Shown: positions 36,401-46,449, counted from the stretch's first letter. The stretch is 64,000 nucleotides of DNA from Siphonodentalium dalli (GCA_032622095.1 CP136066.1:109141319-109205318); one strand, 5' to 3'. Translations and numbers: made by a program. Notes: a model not told the origin generated them from the letters alone.

Positions 36401-39400
36401 GACTTCCTCGACTCGAATCAAATATTTTTGACCCCCGAAGCCATTGAAATAGTAATTGAGAGGAGTTTTATCGGGTTGAGTACCTTTAAACATGGCTGGC
36501 TGGACGTTAGCATGTATGGGTTAGCTGTGGCCAGTGTGGTGTGCTGTGACGTCTGTTGACAATATAATTTAAGCTTCAATCAAACCGTACCAGGCCATCA
36601 CACTATTGCTAGTAAGTGGATCACCACTCACTCATGGGATAATCACTCATGGGCCAGACTGGACATAAGCCATGAAAAGGTGACCCATAAACTGCTAGCT
36701 CTCAGTCAACCATGTTATGCAAGTTAGTATATCATTTGTCAACGACTGGTTCAAAGTAATTTAATTATGGGTCTTTGACTGTTCAGTTAGTTGAGTTGGT
36801 AGAAATATCCTCCTCGTGGAGTTCATTTCTGGGCATTCCATTATATAATGAAATTCGTCACCGATTAACCCTTTGTCGCACAGATTGCAAATTCTCGCAT
36901 CAATTGCCGTGTCATTCCACGAGCCGACATCAAAGGGCAAATGGTGTTACATTTGTAACGTCCAAAACAGAGTTATTTTTCAATGCCAAATTGTGTCTTT
37001 ATAATACGATATGTACTATTTTGCCATGCATGCTTGTACTGGTTCTCCATTGATTATCGCACTATACTGTTAAGCTTGTTATTCTCGATATGCAGCAGAA
37101 CATTTCATTGCAGAAAAGTGTGTATATGGGTAAAACAACATCGTGAGGCGATCTGGCAACTCATGCGCAGACAATATTGTGAGCATGCAATTTTGAAGCA
37201 AAGAAACTTTGTATCATTCAAAACACAAATTAGACCAAAAGAACGTCAATTAATTCGCAATACTTCTTGTAGGAGATCAGGAGAGAAGTGGTATCGGAGT
37301 GCAAAACTAAGCAGCACGATATGGTCAGTGCATGTTGCGGAAAGGGTGGTTATCCGTATGTTTTTTTCGAGGCGTAGCTGGACAGTGGCTGTGCGATGTT
37401 CTCCCATTTCGATGCAATTATCACCTCGTTCGAAAAAGTCAGACTATTTCTACCCAAGTGACCTGATCATTTATCTGATACACAGCTAATATAAGTGCAA
37501 TCGCATCCACTTGGCTTCTTATTCTGTGCTAATAGTGACGTAATTTAGACGTTTTCTGTTCCAGATTTTGGCGTTCTGTACAATGCAGTCGATGGCAGCC
37601 ACGTAAGTAATCATAATATTACGGATAAATATACACTTTCTAGTGGAAGGATGATATGACTTACTTGGTTTCCTCGGCTTCCCGGAAACAACACTTCATG
37701 ATGACGACAGCAAGACACACAAGTAACAGAGCTCCACATCCTGCGAATATCCCTATCATTAGCTGCCAGTAGTTCGTTATTCCGTATGACGAATCAGCTA
37801 CATGTTAAAATGGAATTCAAGTCAGAAAATAACAACATGAAATGGAATAATATTTTAATGCATGAAAACAATATGAAAAATAACGGAATGGTGTGTCCAA
37901 GCTAATTGCATTATGTGCATACATGATTATGATGGCTGTCTCATGTCCTGGTCTTGATATTACTTTATCATAGGGGCAGGGTCTGGCTGAAGTATAATAT
38001 CTTCATAAAGGACCACATTAAGAGCCTTTTAAGGTTGCGTTTCATATTGTTCGTACTCATCTGATTATAAAGACCAAGACTAACTGAGAATGTAATTTAT
38101 AGGTACCATCTATAATGCCAACTGTTTAGAATTGAGGATAAACAACCGTACTTACGAAAGCATTTGGGTAGAAGGTCTGGTTCCCATGCAAGGTCTTGTG
38201 AGCATGTGAGAATCTTCGGCCCCATCAAGTGGAATCCAGGATTACAAGTGACGTTAACAGCTGTCCCCACCGTCTGTGAGTGAGTACTAAGACTGATCGA
38301 ATCATAGTCGTGTGTGTGGTTTAATCTCTGGCAATCTGAAATTAAACGGAAATTGCTCATTTGAACTTGAAAAAGTATTTATACTGTTATGGATAATATA
38401 CGTCGATAAAAACGAAATACCGATTTCCAGACTTTACATGTAGATCTAAAAAAAAATCAGCAAATTTCCAGTCGTTTTCATTTTTCCAAATAAGGGTGAT
38501 ACATACCGCAGGGTTCACGCTGTCATAGGCCAATGGCTATTTTTTCGAAAATGGCTACAAAAAAAAAATTCATTTGGCCAGACTTTTTGGCCAGTTGTTT
38601 TTACCCCAAAATCGGAAATCTAATTAAAAAACCCAAATTGATTTTGTAACGGAAGCGACATGAGAATCAAATTTATAGTATGACCATCTTCTAGTTGAGT
38701 AGGTGATCTAGCTTAATTGGCAACAAAATGCACCATGGAACTATGTAATAAAACAGTAATGATGATTAACACTAATGAATTCTTTGTCTGTCACAAGGCT
38801 GAACGGTATATGGTGGGTAGTGCCATATTGCCAAGTAACAATAGTGAGGTTAAAGAAATATATACACGATATTTGAAGGTATGGACATAATTATATAAAA
38901 AAAGATGAGCCAGGGTTTAGGCGCTAATTATAGTTTTAGTAGGCTTGTTTAGAGTTGCGGTGTGTAATAACTTTGCCGTGTATACGCCCGTCTTTGCGGA
39001 TTGTTAAATAAATATGTCCTTATGTCCTCATCTTTTAGCCTAAACAGTGGACATTCGGCAGATGTGAGGTTTTGCCTGAACTATTTCATATTACATTGCA
39101 GTAAATAGTTATCTGTCATCTGCCATAATTTTATGATAGCATTTTTGTGGCTGCTGATGAATGTTTTGATAACTTATATATGAACATCAAAACCAGCATG
39201 TATGGACCCATAAGTTCTATCTCGTTCGTCAAATGTAATTTCTGGTCATGTATAAATAACGTAATTCGTAGTTTCATTGTGACGAATAGGGTGATATATC
39301 ACTTAATTTTCGAATGCCCAGATAACATTATTCCATATTATATACCATTTGGAAGAGGAACCAAAAAATATATATTCCACCAGAATACGAAGCAGCTGTG

Positions 39401-40087
39401 GCCTAGGACTGTCCACCAAGTGATAGAGATTCATTCCAAGACCTCCCCTTGTCAACCCAGAATACATCAGAATTCAAACTAAGACATAGAGTTTTCCCTT
39501 CCATTGAGTATAATAGACTTTATAGTACAGTCCGAATGAAAATTAAATACAGGACACACCTTGGTACCTCGACAAAAACAACATGTTGCCAGTTTATTCG
39601 ACCGGATCAGTTAATAATACAATGTTTTGGAGCTTCCTCTTTCAAATGGTATATAGCATGGAATATGTTGTATATAATGTGATCTGGTGATTCGAAAATT
39701 AAGTGGGCCTTTAAGCTTGACAGGAAACGTGCATGAAAGCTTTCAACAGGATATATCATACATGTACATAATCATGTAGTGATAGTTCAAGGGAACACGA
39801 TTGATTCCATATACCGAGAATAACGTAGAATAAAATACCGACAACTACCCGTACATACATGTATCATATGTAAAGTATAAAAAAATAAGAATTTCTTCCA
39901 AACTTACATCGTTGTTTAAACGTCGGCGTTGTTTCGTGGATATGTGTGTCGATAATCGTCATCAGATGGGTGTGTGCTGTCGTCAGCAGTTTCGTCGCTG
40001 TCGTCGTCAGAACTGACGTCGTCGTTGGCGAAGGCAGCTCTCGAAACAGTGGATTGTCGTCGGTTGCCATAGTGACCTTGGTGTCAG
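27256..40087 (-). CDS. Single-pass membrane protein: Thr-rich stalk, sushi domain, TM, alternative tails
   Basis: Phase-compatible minus-strand exons in order: 40087-39908 (Thr-rich, phase 1-1), 38335-38156 (one sushi/CCP domain, 1-1), 37797-37665 (transmembrane, 1-2), then tail exons that all enter in phase 2: 34091-33824 (ends in stop), 32927-32844 (2-2), 31458-31366 (2-2), 28265-28103 (stop) and 27418-27256 (stop). Sushi domains mediate protein binding at the cell surface. The tails hold sorting or signalling motifs (NPxY, YxxM) or acidic clusters. Because 34091-33824 ends in a stop while compatible exons follow, alternative terminal exons are the simplest reading; two neighbouring genes is the alternative. 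The N-terminus is uncertain: no signal-peptide exon was found. Three dispersed elements and a LINE relic lie in the introns. Confidence 0.55.
28103..28265 (-). CDS. Receptor gene, acidic terminal tail exon A
   Basis: Acceptor TTTCCATGTTCCAG, enters in phase 2, ends in TAG; 163 nt, 53 residues. It reads FQQNSPRMSVISTDSTHGG, AATVDTEVDFEDDDFLDDDD, EFDLVSEYSFRTAL. The tail is dominated by Asp/Glu. It is homologous to exon B at 27256-27418 (shared PR, ST, AATVD/AATID, EFD, SE words). Confidence 0.55.
28400..30800. other. Receptor-gene intron
   Basis: Apart from the 29208-29660 inverted repeat and a GA tract at 28860, nothing is recognised. Several A/T-rich stretches could host branch points but no coding exon. 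Confidence 0.4.
29208..29660. repeat. Large inverted repeat, ~185-bp arms
   Basis: 29208-29396 pairs with 29478-29660: for example GTAGAGATCATATTCCACC recurs as its mirror GGTGGAATATGATCTCTAC, and AAATATATTTCTTAGTTATT pairs with AATAACTAAGAAATATATT. A short frame in the left arm is not coding. Confidence 0.75.
30809..31310. mobile_element. TTAA-flanked MITE, family 2, copy 1
   Basis: 502 bp between TTAA tetramers, ends AAGGTACGGTTGGCC and GGCCTCACGTGCCTT. The middle holds inverted AAAGAGCGTT words around GAATTCCTGATATGG. Short exon-like open frames inside it are fortuitous. Confidence 0.75.
31366..31458 (-). CDS. Receptor gene, 93-nt tail exon (phase 2-2)
   Basis: Acceptor TATCCTTGTAG with a second CAG three bases later (a TAGCAG tandem acceptor), donor GTATGT. 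Only phase 2 is open. It gives RQTTLQRSNAPQMDFSNTNT then LSVPDTVNFN. Like the 84-nt exon it is symmetric. The right end of a TTAA MITE lies 56 bases beyond the donor. Confidence 0.55.
31858..32373. mobile_element. TTAA-flanked MITE, family 2, copy 2 (diverged)
   Basis: 516 bp, opposite orientation to copy 1, ends AAGGCACGGGCGGCG and CGCCCGTATCTT. It shares TAAACGCTCTTTATT, CTCTTTATGTTTACCAT and TTCTGTTTGTGG words with copies 1 and 3 but is more diverged. Confidence 0.7.
32844..32927 (-). CDS. Receptor gene, 84-nt tail exon (phase 2-2)
   Basis: Acceptor GGTTTATCTCGACAG, donor AGCAG then GTAAGT. Only phase 2 is open; the other two frames stop inside. It gives KPGLIQTNDGGSVVPSAGST and SGNSFNNS, a Ser/Gly/Asn-rich linker. 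Length is a multiple of three, so it can be skipped without changing frame. Confidence 0.55.
33824..34091 (-). CDS. Receptor gene, terminal tail exon with NPxY and YxxM-type motifs
   Basis: Acceptor TCTTCCTTCCAG, enters in phase 2, so the join with the TM exon gives ..EETK-HSNMDHTSSESTSS.. The 88-residue tail has VVYSSFLNPAYNGDYEKW (NPAY is a PTB/AP2-type NPxY motif, YSSF a YxxPhi motif), ENVYDFPW, and QHTYVTMVIKRQ before a TAA stop (YVTM is a YxxM motif). A minus-strand AATAAA overlaps the stop and another lies near 33,430. Confidence 0.65.
34455..35440 (+). mobile_element. LINE reverse-transcriptase relic
   Basis: Consecutive RT blocks appear in shifting frames: VALSCVISK..LEMVLFNKCS, DNHFGF, then VCFLDASKAFDRVNHEMLLR (34650 on), LSPYLFNVYINEISEILNTC, the catalytic-box word LCYADDMCII near 34955, YYKYLGHILNN and YRKLTVCYNNAYRKVMGY. 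At least three frameshifts and stops show it is dead. The order of blocks is that of non-LTR retrotransposons, but I cannot fix the clade. Confidence 0.8.
36002..36489. mobile_element. TTAA-flanked MITE, family 1, copy 2 (inverted)
   Basis: 488 bp, the reverse complement of 4783-5268 over essentially its whole length, with TTAA at both ends and termini AGGTACTCAACCCG/CGGGTTGAGTACCT. These ends pair better than those of copy 1, so this copy is nearer the ancestral form. It lies in an intron of the sushi receptor gene. Confidence 0.78.
36983..37489 (+). CDS. Unassigned 168-residue open frame, possible YqaJ-like fragment
   Basis: The frame is open for 168 codons, long for DNA of this composition. 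A TATGCAG/TTGCAG acceptor pair lies at ~37095-37115. From there it reads WVKQHREAIWQLM, then RPKERQLIRNTSCRRSGEKW and YRSAKLSSTIW. The order 'KERQ-I-x-x-T...S-x-x-W-x-x-R/K-x-S' is reminiscent of the start of YqaJ-type recombinase domains in invertebrates, where SWIM and YqaJ occur in one protein. The resemblance is weak and the catalytic residues are not visible. No function is claimed. Confidence 0.25.
   Translation: MPNCVFIIRYVLFCHACLYWFSIDYRTILLSLLFSICSRTFHCRKVCIWVKQHREAIWQLMRRQYCEHAILKQRNFVSFKTQIRPKERQLIRNTSCRRSGEKWYRSAKLSSTIWSVHVAERVVIRMFFSRRSWTVAVRCSPISMQLSPRSKKSDYFYPSDLIIYLIHS
37665..37797 (-). CDS. Receptor gene, transmembrane exon
   Basis: Acceptor TTAACATGTAG, donor GTAAGT, phase 1 in and 2 out. 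It encodes PDSSYGITNYWQ, a hydrophobic helix LMIGIFAGCGALLLVCLAVV, then the stop-transfer IMKCCFREAEETK with a membrane-proximal Cys pair that could be palmitoylated. It directly follows the sushi exon. Confidence 0.75.
38156..38335 (-). CDS. Receptor gene, sushi (CCP/SCR) domain exon
   Basis: Acceptor GTTTAATTTCAG, donor GTAAGT, 180 nt, symmetric phase 1-1 as usual for sushi exons. The four cysteines are in place (CQRLN; VTCNPGFHL; LTCSQD; PKCF) with the conserved Trp in AWEPDLLPKC. This is a complete complement-control-protein module of ~57 residues. Confidence 0.85.
39908..40087 (-). CDS. Receptor gene, Thr-rich stalk exon
   Basis: With the acceptor CGTCTTCTAAG the exon is 180 nt, phase 1 to 1, donor GTAAGT. 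It reads DTKVTMATDDNPLFRELPSP followed by a run rich in Thr (TTTSVLTTTATKLLTT), as in mucin-like O-glycosylated stalks. Alternatively translation starts at ATG 40070, but then no signal peptide precedes the sushi domain. A stop lies in frame just upstream of the assumed acceptor. Confidence 0.45.
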
Positions 40088-40196
40088 CTTAGAAGACGAG
40101 CAGCATGCAGACGGACCTCTTAAATTTATTTATAGGTGTAAGTTCATTGCGTCAGCTGTCCTGTGTGGAGACAATAACATTAGTGTGAGGTGTGGG

Positions 40197-40860
40197 CAGG
40201 GTTCGCACTGCCGCTTGCCAAATTTGCCAATGGCAAAAAATATGTTCAGTTGCCAAAATATATTTTCATTTGGCAACCGTGGTTAATATGCGAGTCGGGG
40301 AGAAAACGATGTTCTGTAAATTTTTCATTGAGGCTGTTGTAAGTACCGGTACTTTGTAACATGATCTCAATGTAGATACCGCAAAAGGTAATTATTAATT
40401 TGTTTTGACGGTTAATCCTCCCTTTGTCCGTTTGGATTATGGACGTAGGTAGTCATTGTAACAATGCATATTATTGCCGACATTATATAGCACATATTTA
40501 TGATACCAGTGAGTATAAGACAATAGTTTAATCAGCCGATTGTGCATGACGACGGATTAATTTATGGCTCGTTGATTTCAGCAGTAATACAAGACTGTGT
40601 AGCAACATTAAACGTAGTTTCCAGGCAGGTGTCGCTTAGATATTTATTGCTACTTTGATATTTATAAATAATACTAACTTGCTTTTCTAGTAGCTCACTT
40701 TACCTGTGTCTGTGGTTAGTTTTTAACAAAGATAAAAACATGATAATTTCTCCAAATATACGCGCAATTAAATTTGGCAAATATTTGTTTAATTTGGCAA
40801 CAAATAATTTCATTTGGCAAAAATTTTGGCAAGAGAAAATTTTCGTCCAACGCCAACCCT
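40197..40860. mobile_element. Candidate non-autonomous element with TTTGGCAA-rich ends
   Basis: Left CAGGGTTCGCACTGCCGCTT with TTGCCAAATTTGCC; right ATTTGGCAAAAATTTTGGC and CCAACGCCAACCCTG. The ends are inverted over CAGGGTT and imperfectly further in. A related left end (CAGGGTTCACGCTGTC) is at 38511. Confidence 0.45.
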
Positions 40861-41578
40861 GGGTTGGGGTCGTAAACACGATTCCGGATACGTAGGCTAC
40901 TTGTTCATTCTAGTCATATTTGAGCCTTGCTGTTTTGGCATCTAGCCTAATTGGCAGGAAAGAATACATCTTTATCCGGAAAAGAAATCCCTGTATTTAT
41001 CTTTAAAACCCATCACTTATTGGTAGTGAAGTTGATGTTACCGTTTATAGGCACAAAACATAAATAAATAAATAGGTAAACAATTAAATATTCTGAGAAG
41101 CTTATTACTGTAAATATGTATCCATTCTGCTGGTAAACAAAATCCGCATTACTTTACTAATTTTGACGTTTGCTTACACATTTTAAAAACAATGATTATA
41201 TATCGCCAAATTGACACTAACAATTCGCCAATATTTGAATATCACCACACCAAAAATGAGGTGGTGGTTGCATTCCTTAAACTTAACAAAGAAATATACA
41301 TTTTCAGTCCTTTGTCTGCACAATTTGCCAGACACCCTCCTTTGACTAACACAAAATATGGGGAATTCAACCGCAATAATTCCGAACGTGCATAACACAT
41401 GTACATGCAGCCTGAGATCACTCATATATTATTTATCTTTTGTTATTTCCCAATATAGCCCTATATTCTTATATTTATTACATCGAGGGAAATGTGTATT
41501 GGCGTTTTAAGTCACATACAAATAGAAACTTCCCCATATGCGATAACTATAATCCAACAGCGATCGATTAAAGACACA

Positions 41579-41935
41579 TGGCGGTTTGCCCTCCAAAATA
41601 CACCTAGTAATATTCACTTTTGAATTTTTACCGGTATCGAAATAAGTCGATAATATTTAAGCTACCTTCTACGAGCTTTAAATGTCCCAGAAAGACGCAA
41701 TGAAGTCATAAAAAATTAAACTTTGAACACGACGTTTGGGTCCCCACCCCCCCCAAATCAGCCATTTGCACGACATGGAACAGAAAATAGCGTTCCGTGT
41801 TAGTGTATTCCTGATATGGTAAAAATAAAGAGTGTTTGTTTCACTCCTGTGAAAAACATATAAAACAGCTGGAAAGCGACTGTGACCATGGAACGTATTT
41901 TTCAGAGCATTTGAAGTCGGCATGTCAATATAACG
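41579..41935. repeat. Dispersed repeat, copy 1 (~357 bp)
   Basis: Direct repeat of 59531-59890: shared words include GGCGGTTT, AATACACCTA, CGACGTTTGGGTCCC / CGATGTTTGGGTCCC, AGCCATTTGCACG, TATTCCTGATATGGTA, TTTTTCAGAGCAT. It contains an AAAGAG(C/T)GTTT word shared with MITE family 2. Confidence 0.65.
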
Positions 41936-42397
41936 CAAACTTATAGTATACCTTCTTCCAAATTATATAGACACAATTTGGAAACTCGCGGCGAATGAGC
42001 CAAGCCCGTTTAAATAAGTCTTCGGATCAAATCCTGCATGTTCGGTTAGAGTGTTCCCAGGCACCATATCAATAGAATGATGACAATATGATTTCGACTG
42101 GTTTTGTCTCTACCCCACTTTCAGCAGCTTAAAATTCCAAGACCCCTTCCACAACTTCGGGACCAATATGCAAACACAGAGTTCAGTCCCCTCGCTACGC
42201 TATGTTTGACCGCTGCCGGCATGTGTATTTTCTTAATTAAATCTAACATTTTTATTGAAGTGTTTTGTCAGTTACAATTCATTCTGGCTTTATCTAGACA
42301 ATTTTCAAATGAATATGGACATGTTCAGTTTCTCAGAATAATGCAGAATGAATTATAACCTACATAAGTCTCAAATAAAACAATGAGTGATTTCCTC

Positions 42398-42884
42398 TCA
42401 TTTTGCGTATGTGCTGGCAGCGTTAAGTCCTGCGTAGCAGGGGACTGCACTCTGCGTGGATCTCGCTTCGGGGCATGTCAGACTCTTTGGGCCTGACCAA
42501 TCGTACAGACGTGCATGGTACTCATATTTCTTTAAGGTATACAGTAATGCCTTAATTAATCGACTTCTTAACCACAGGGGAGAGCTTTCCGATGAATGAC
42601 AACAAGCCATATTTCCGACTAAATCCTGAAAAATTACCCATAATTCTGCTGTGGTTAAGAAGTCGATTAATTAGGGCATTACTGTACGATCGTCTTTTCC
42701 ACCTCAACGTCGTTTCCTTTAGAGCTAAATCGGCAAAACTGCAACAACCTAATTTTAGCATATAGCACGAAGATGAAACGCTATTTGTTACATTTATATA
42801 TTTCGATGTACAGTCATCTCTCGCTGTGTATATATGGTACCCTATGTCAGACCAGGAAGCTAACAAATACATCATGAACGCCAT
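42398..42884 (-). pseudogene. Unidentified open frame split by a MITE
   Basis: Reading from ATG 42884 the frame begins MAFMMYLLASWSDIGYH, contains ARDDCTSKYIN, SSCYMLKLGCCSFADLALKE, TTLRWKRRS, then runs into the element at 42542-42684. Beyond the element the same frame would continue YTLKKYEYHARLYDWSGPKS, LTCPEARSTQSAVPCYAGLN and stop at 42398. Removing the element plus one TA duplicate (145 bp) leaves 342 bp, exactly 114 codons. I do not recognise the protein; it has six cysteines and a weakly hydrophobic start. It may be a gene inactivated by the insertion, an intron-like excised element, or chance. Confidence 0.3.
42542..42684. mobile_element. Short MITE with ~35-bp terminal inverted repeats and TA duplication
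   Basis: The ends CAGTAATGCCTTAATTAATC... and ...GATTAATTAGGGCATTACTG pair with one mismatch out to CTTAACCACAG; TA flanks both sides, as for Tc1/mariner-type or related non-autonomous elements. The 70-bp core has no coding potential. Confidence 0.7.
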
Positions 42885-43696
42885 AAACTTATTAATTAGA
42901 TGAATTACCTGTCAATGAGTGCGGTGTACATACTTGGACTGATTACTGATATGTACGTGCTTGCGTAACATACACATTCGAAAAATAGCATGCAATGATA
43001 TACATGTTTACGAGAACTACATGCAACTGTCCGACTTTGCTCATCTGAACCTCCAAATTATGTCTACCTAATTTAGAGGGAGGGATACGAATTAGTCGAT
43101 AACTACAGGAGATATCGATGCACATGTTTTTTATCATGTTAAATTCAAATATCGTAGCAATTGTCCACATGTTTTCATTTGTTTTAACAAATTGTGAGAA
43201 AGATGCTCTTTATTTTTACCTTATTAGGAATACAATAAAAAGGAACGCTCGCCATTGCTCCATGCGAACAGAAGTTGGGACTTTAAAAATTCTCAGATCT
43301 TTCTACGTTATATAAAATCCACTATCACACGACGCACGCACGGTCATACTCACGAGAGCAACGAAGACACGATAATATATATACATACGGCTGTCCATAT
43401 CCGACAACCCATCCGACACAAAATTCCTCAACATAATGAATTCAAGTATCACGACACGATTTCATGATATACTTTCATGTATTTATGGAGATATCACGTA
43501 ATTGCTGATTTAAAACCGCAAATCGATCTCATATGAAACCCACTATCGTCATCATTTCGAACAATTAATACGAGCGCATGTTCAAGACAATACGCTCAGG
43601 AGACACAGTTTGAGATGTCGAATTGAACAGATTTGTCACAATGACATTCGGTTTAACATAATGTCCCGGACAACGACATCAAGTGAAGATATATTA

Positions 43697-43930
43697 AGGT
43701 GGTATATAAAGGTTTACCTTAACATTGACAACTATGCTAATGATATATAGAACAATAAAAAAAATAAAACAAAACAAGAAAAAGCACAAACACATGCTTA
43801 ACATAGTTGGAGTACTGAACTGAAGTACATTATGACTTATTAAGGTGGTATATACTCGACTTACTCACATTCCCAACTATGATTAGTATATAGAAAAATA
43901 GAAAACTAAACATAACTGGAATCAGTATTT
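43697..43930. repeat. Tandem duplicate around AAGGTGGTATATA
   Basis: AAGGTGGTATATAAAGG at 43697 and TAAGGTGGTATATACTCG at 43840, each followed by an AC..ATTCCCAACTATG / CATTGACAACTATG piece and a TATATAGAA end. Confidence 0.6.
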
Positions 43931-44057
43931 GGATTGAAGCTATAACACCACCCCTGTCTGCTAATTTGGTGGTGGTTCCTGCTGAATTGCTGTGATATTG
44001 GTTGGGCACATATCTATATATATTTTTGTTTTCGCGGCGTTTGGCAGACAAAGCCAT
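43862..44057 (-). CDS. Possible exon encoding a transmembrane helix
   Basis: The frame from ATG 44057 reads VPNQYHSNSAGTTTKLADRG then GVIASIQILIPVMFSFLFFY and ILIIVGN, ending at overlapping donors GTGAGT and GTAAGT. A diverged copy of the 3' part lies at 43697-43800. It could be a juxtamembrane/TM exon of a surface protein or a repeat with chance hydrophobicity. No partner exon was identified. Confidence 0.22.
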
Positions 44058-44829
44058 TATTTGTGTTAAACAGTCATGAACATAGTTTTAAATATCCATG
44101 GTTGCTCTGATGCTGGTAAAACGACAGCAAATTTGAAAAAGGTCGCTTTGCAACAACTGAAAACATATGTTTTGAATGGTTTATACACATAATTGGTGTT
44201 CCCCCATTATTTCAGATTAGCCTTGCAAAGTCACCAAAATGACAACTGTGAAACATATATTAGCACCATTTGCCCCCCACCAGCAGCATAGCAAATTAGA
44301 AGGACCACTTAGCCAGGGGCGAACACGTGCTTAGCAAAGTGACTCATAATTTTTCATTGTAGTTCAAGATTACAACAGCATACAATACACATATGGTTAA
44401 TATACGCTGTATCGAGGTGATTCGACATCAATCTTGAATCTTATTGGGGTCGTCTACGGCTGTTGTGTGAATAAACCCACACTGTGAGAGTACTGTTCCA
44501 GAATGTTTGAGAACATCACGATTTGGTAATGTTACCGTACATAGTTTGTTTCGCCCAACTACTCATAATGTAGCTGCGGGATCGATAGTCGATACATGTA
44601 GGTGCGCATATGCTAATCAAAGTATTTCATAATTTCACATAATGAGAATTATCTTTTCAGTCTTAGTGAATAATAAATGTTCCGAATTTTAAAATAACCC
44701 CACCGCTGGAGTGCCCTGGGGTATATTTTTTTTACCTCTCACATTTTAAACGCATATGGACGATCTCCCAGACAACATTATCTCACCAACAAGATTGATG
44801 CCTCATCATGATCTATAACCATTTCTGAA

Positions 44830-45230
44830 TTCGATCTGACTCAAGACATAGAATTAACAACACACTGGCTGGAAAATTTCAAGCTACCGAACACTAAACA
44901 AAAGCACCGTCTTTCTCGCTAGCGGGCAACCAACTGACCAATGCTGTTTTCTGGTCCAAAACATTTCCCTTCGAAACGTGGCATGCCCATCTCGGTATTT
45001 AACTTCAATCAATAACTGGAATGATCACACCGGTAATATTTTGAAGATTGTTTCGTCACGCATCTCACAACTAAGCCGACTCAAATACAGTTTGAGCGTA
45101 AAAATATTAGAAAAAAAATACACAACGTGTGGTCTACAAATAATCGATTATGCAGTATACGATCCATGTATGTATGTTATAAACTCATCAAACATCCAAT
45201 ATCAAGACTCGAGGTTGCGCTGGTTCTAAC
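44830..45230 (+). mobile_element. LINE RT C-terminal relic
   Basis: The frame 44978-45229 contains NNWNDHTGNILKIVSSRISQ, LSRLKYSLSVKILEKKYTTC, GLQIIDYAVYDPC, the thumb pattern of jockey/CR1-type LINEs (W..H...I..K.S..I..L.RLK ... IDYA). The catalytic part is missing. A SINE-like tail follows. Confidence 0.5.
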
Positions 45231-45269
45231 ACCGACATGGGCGAGAAAAGGACCGACCTTCAAGCTTTA

Positions 45270-45604
45270 TTGATTAATTTGCAAGAGTGAAGTGGTTATC
45301 ACGATCATACTCTCAACAACTCTCCAGTCTAAGATGTAAATACCCACAACTCTCGTATCACAACGAGTGCACTTGGAAATTTGGATGTGGACCCCTCCCC
45401 AGCGACCTGGTTATAGAGGTTGGAGGGATATACCCACCAACGGTGGTAAAAATGTTCAACAGTGGGAAATTTCATACCTGACACAGTAGTTGGTAATTTC
45501 GCAACATCCCACCCCGTCACCCTTCCCGCCATAGTGTCCCTATCCCCCACGACATGATAAGGTCGGGGACGTTAAACACTTATCTATTAAACTATTAATA
45601 ATAT
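45270..45604 (+). mobile_element. SINE-like repeat, second type
   Basis: CATTTGGATGTGGACCCCTC-like body, CCCCACGACATGATAAGGTC, GGGGACGTTAAACACTTATC, then TATTAAACTATTAATAATAT as a short-repeat tail. It follows directly on a LINE relic. Confidence 0.4.
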
Positions 45605-46009
45605 GTTTGTATGTTCATAATTTAGTGTACAAATAATAAGATCAATTTTCGCTATACCATGAAACGACTGATATTTAACACAAATTTGTTCTTACAAATT
45701 AATAAATAATATATTTATTTACTGGTATAAATCTACTCATATTATTGACTGCTGGCATCAAAACACATTTGTGTTACGTATAAATATCTATATAAAAGCC
45801 AAGTGTGTGTCTGTGCGTGTCTATGTGTTTATCTGTCACGATTTTGGCGCGTTTAAAATATATCACCATCTTGTCCCAAATTTTCACCATGTCCTGTGGC
45901 ACATCTCAGAATACGACACGGACAGCCAATCGGTAAAAGACGACCTGATATATAACGAGTTTCCCAAAGATTATCAAGGCGACATCTTTACTGATATAAT
46001 GCGTTGGGA

Positions 46010-46440
46010 CGATATTTTCCTGCATGTCATGTTTGTCACCCGTCATTTTTTTTGTTGACCTCAGACGACTTTAAGGGGCACATATGAAAAAAAAGAGCTT
46101 TCCGTATCAGTCTAGAATATATGAAGGAAAACTTTGGTCAGGTCACATGGCAAGGGGAATGTCATGGGATAGTCGCCTTCGACCTCAGATGACTTAAAGT
46201 GGGACTGATGATAAACTGCATGATCAATAAAGAGCGTTTATTATCAGTTCAGAAAATATGTGGGAAAAGTTGGTGCACAGAGGTATCAAGACACGGCAAA
46301 TGTCATAGGATGGGTGCCGTTGTCCTCAAATGACTTAAAGTCACTATTAATTAGCAATCAAGCGCGTTTAATATCAGCTTAAACTAATTCTTCACACCAT
46401 GTTCCTGTATGTCATGTTTGCCACCCGTCATTTTTGACAG
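46010..46440. repeat. Three diverged ~125-bp tandem units
   Basis: Recurrent GACCTCAGA(C/T)GACTTAAAG, GAGCGTTTATTATCAG, CATGTCATGTTTG(T/C)CACCCG, with ATGTCAT(A/G)GGAT. The AGAGCGTTT word is shared with MITE family 2. Confidence 0.6.
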
Positions 46441-46449
46441 TAAATCCCC

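Noticed and set aside
37572-37606. Plus-strand mini-exon flanked by TTTTCTGTTCCAG and GTAAGT
   Set aside because: Good splice signals, but it has only ~38 nt and no neighbouring plus-strand exon of fitting phase.
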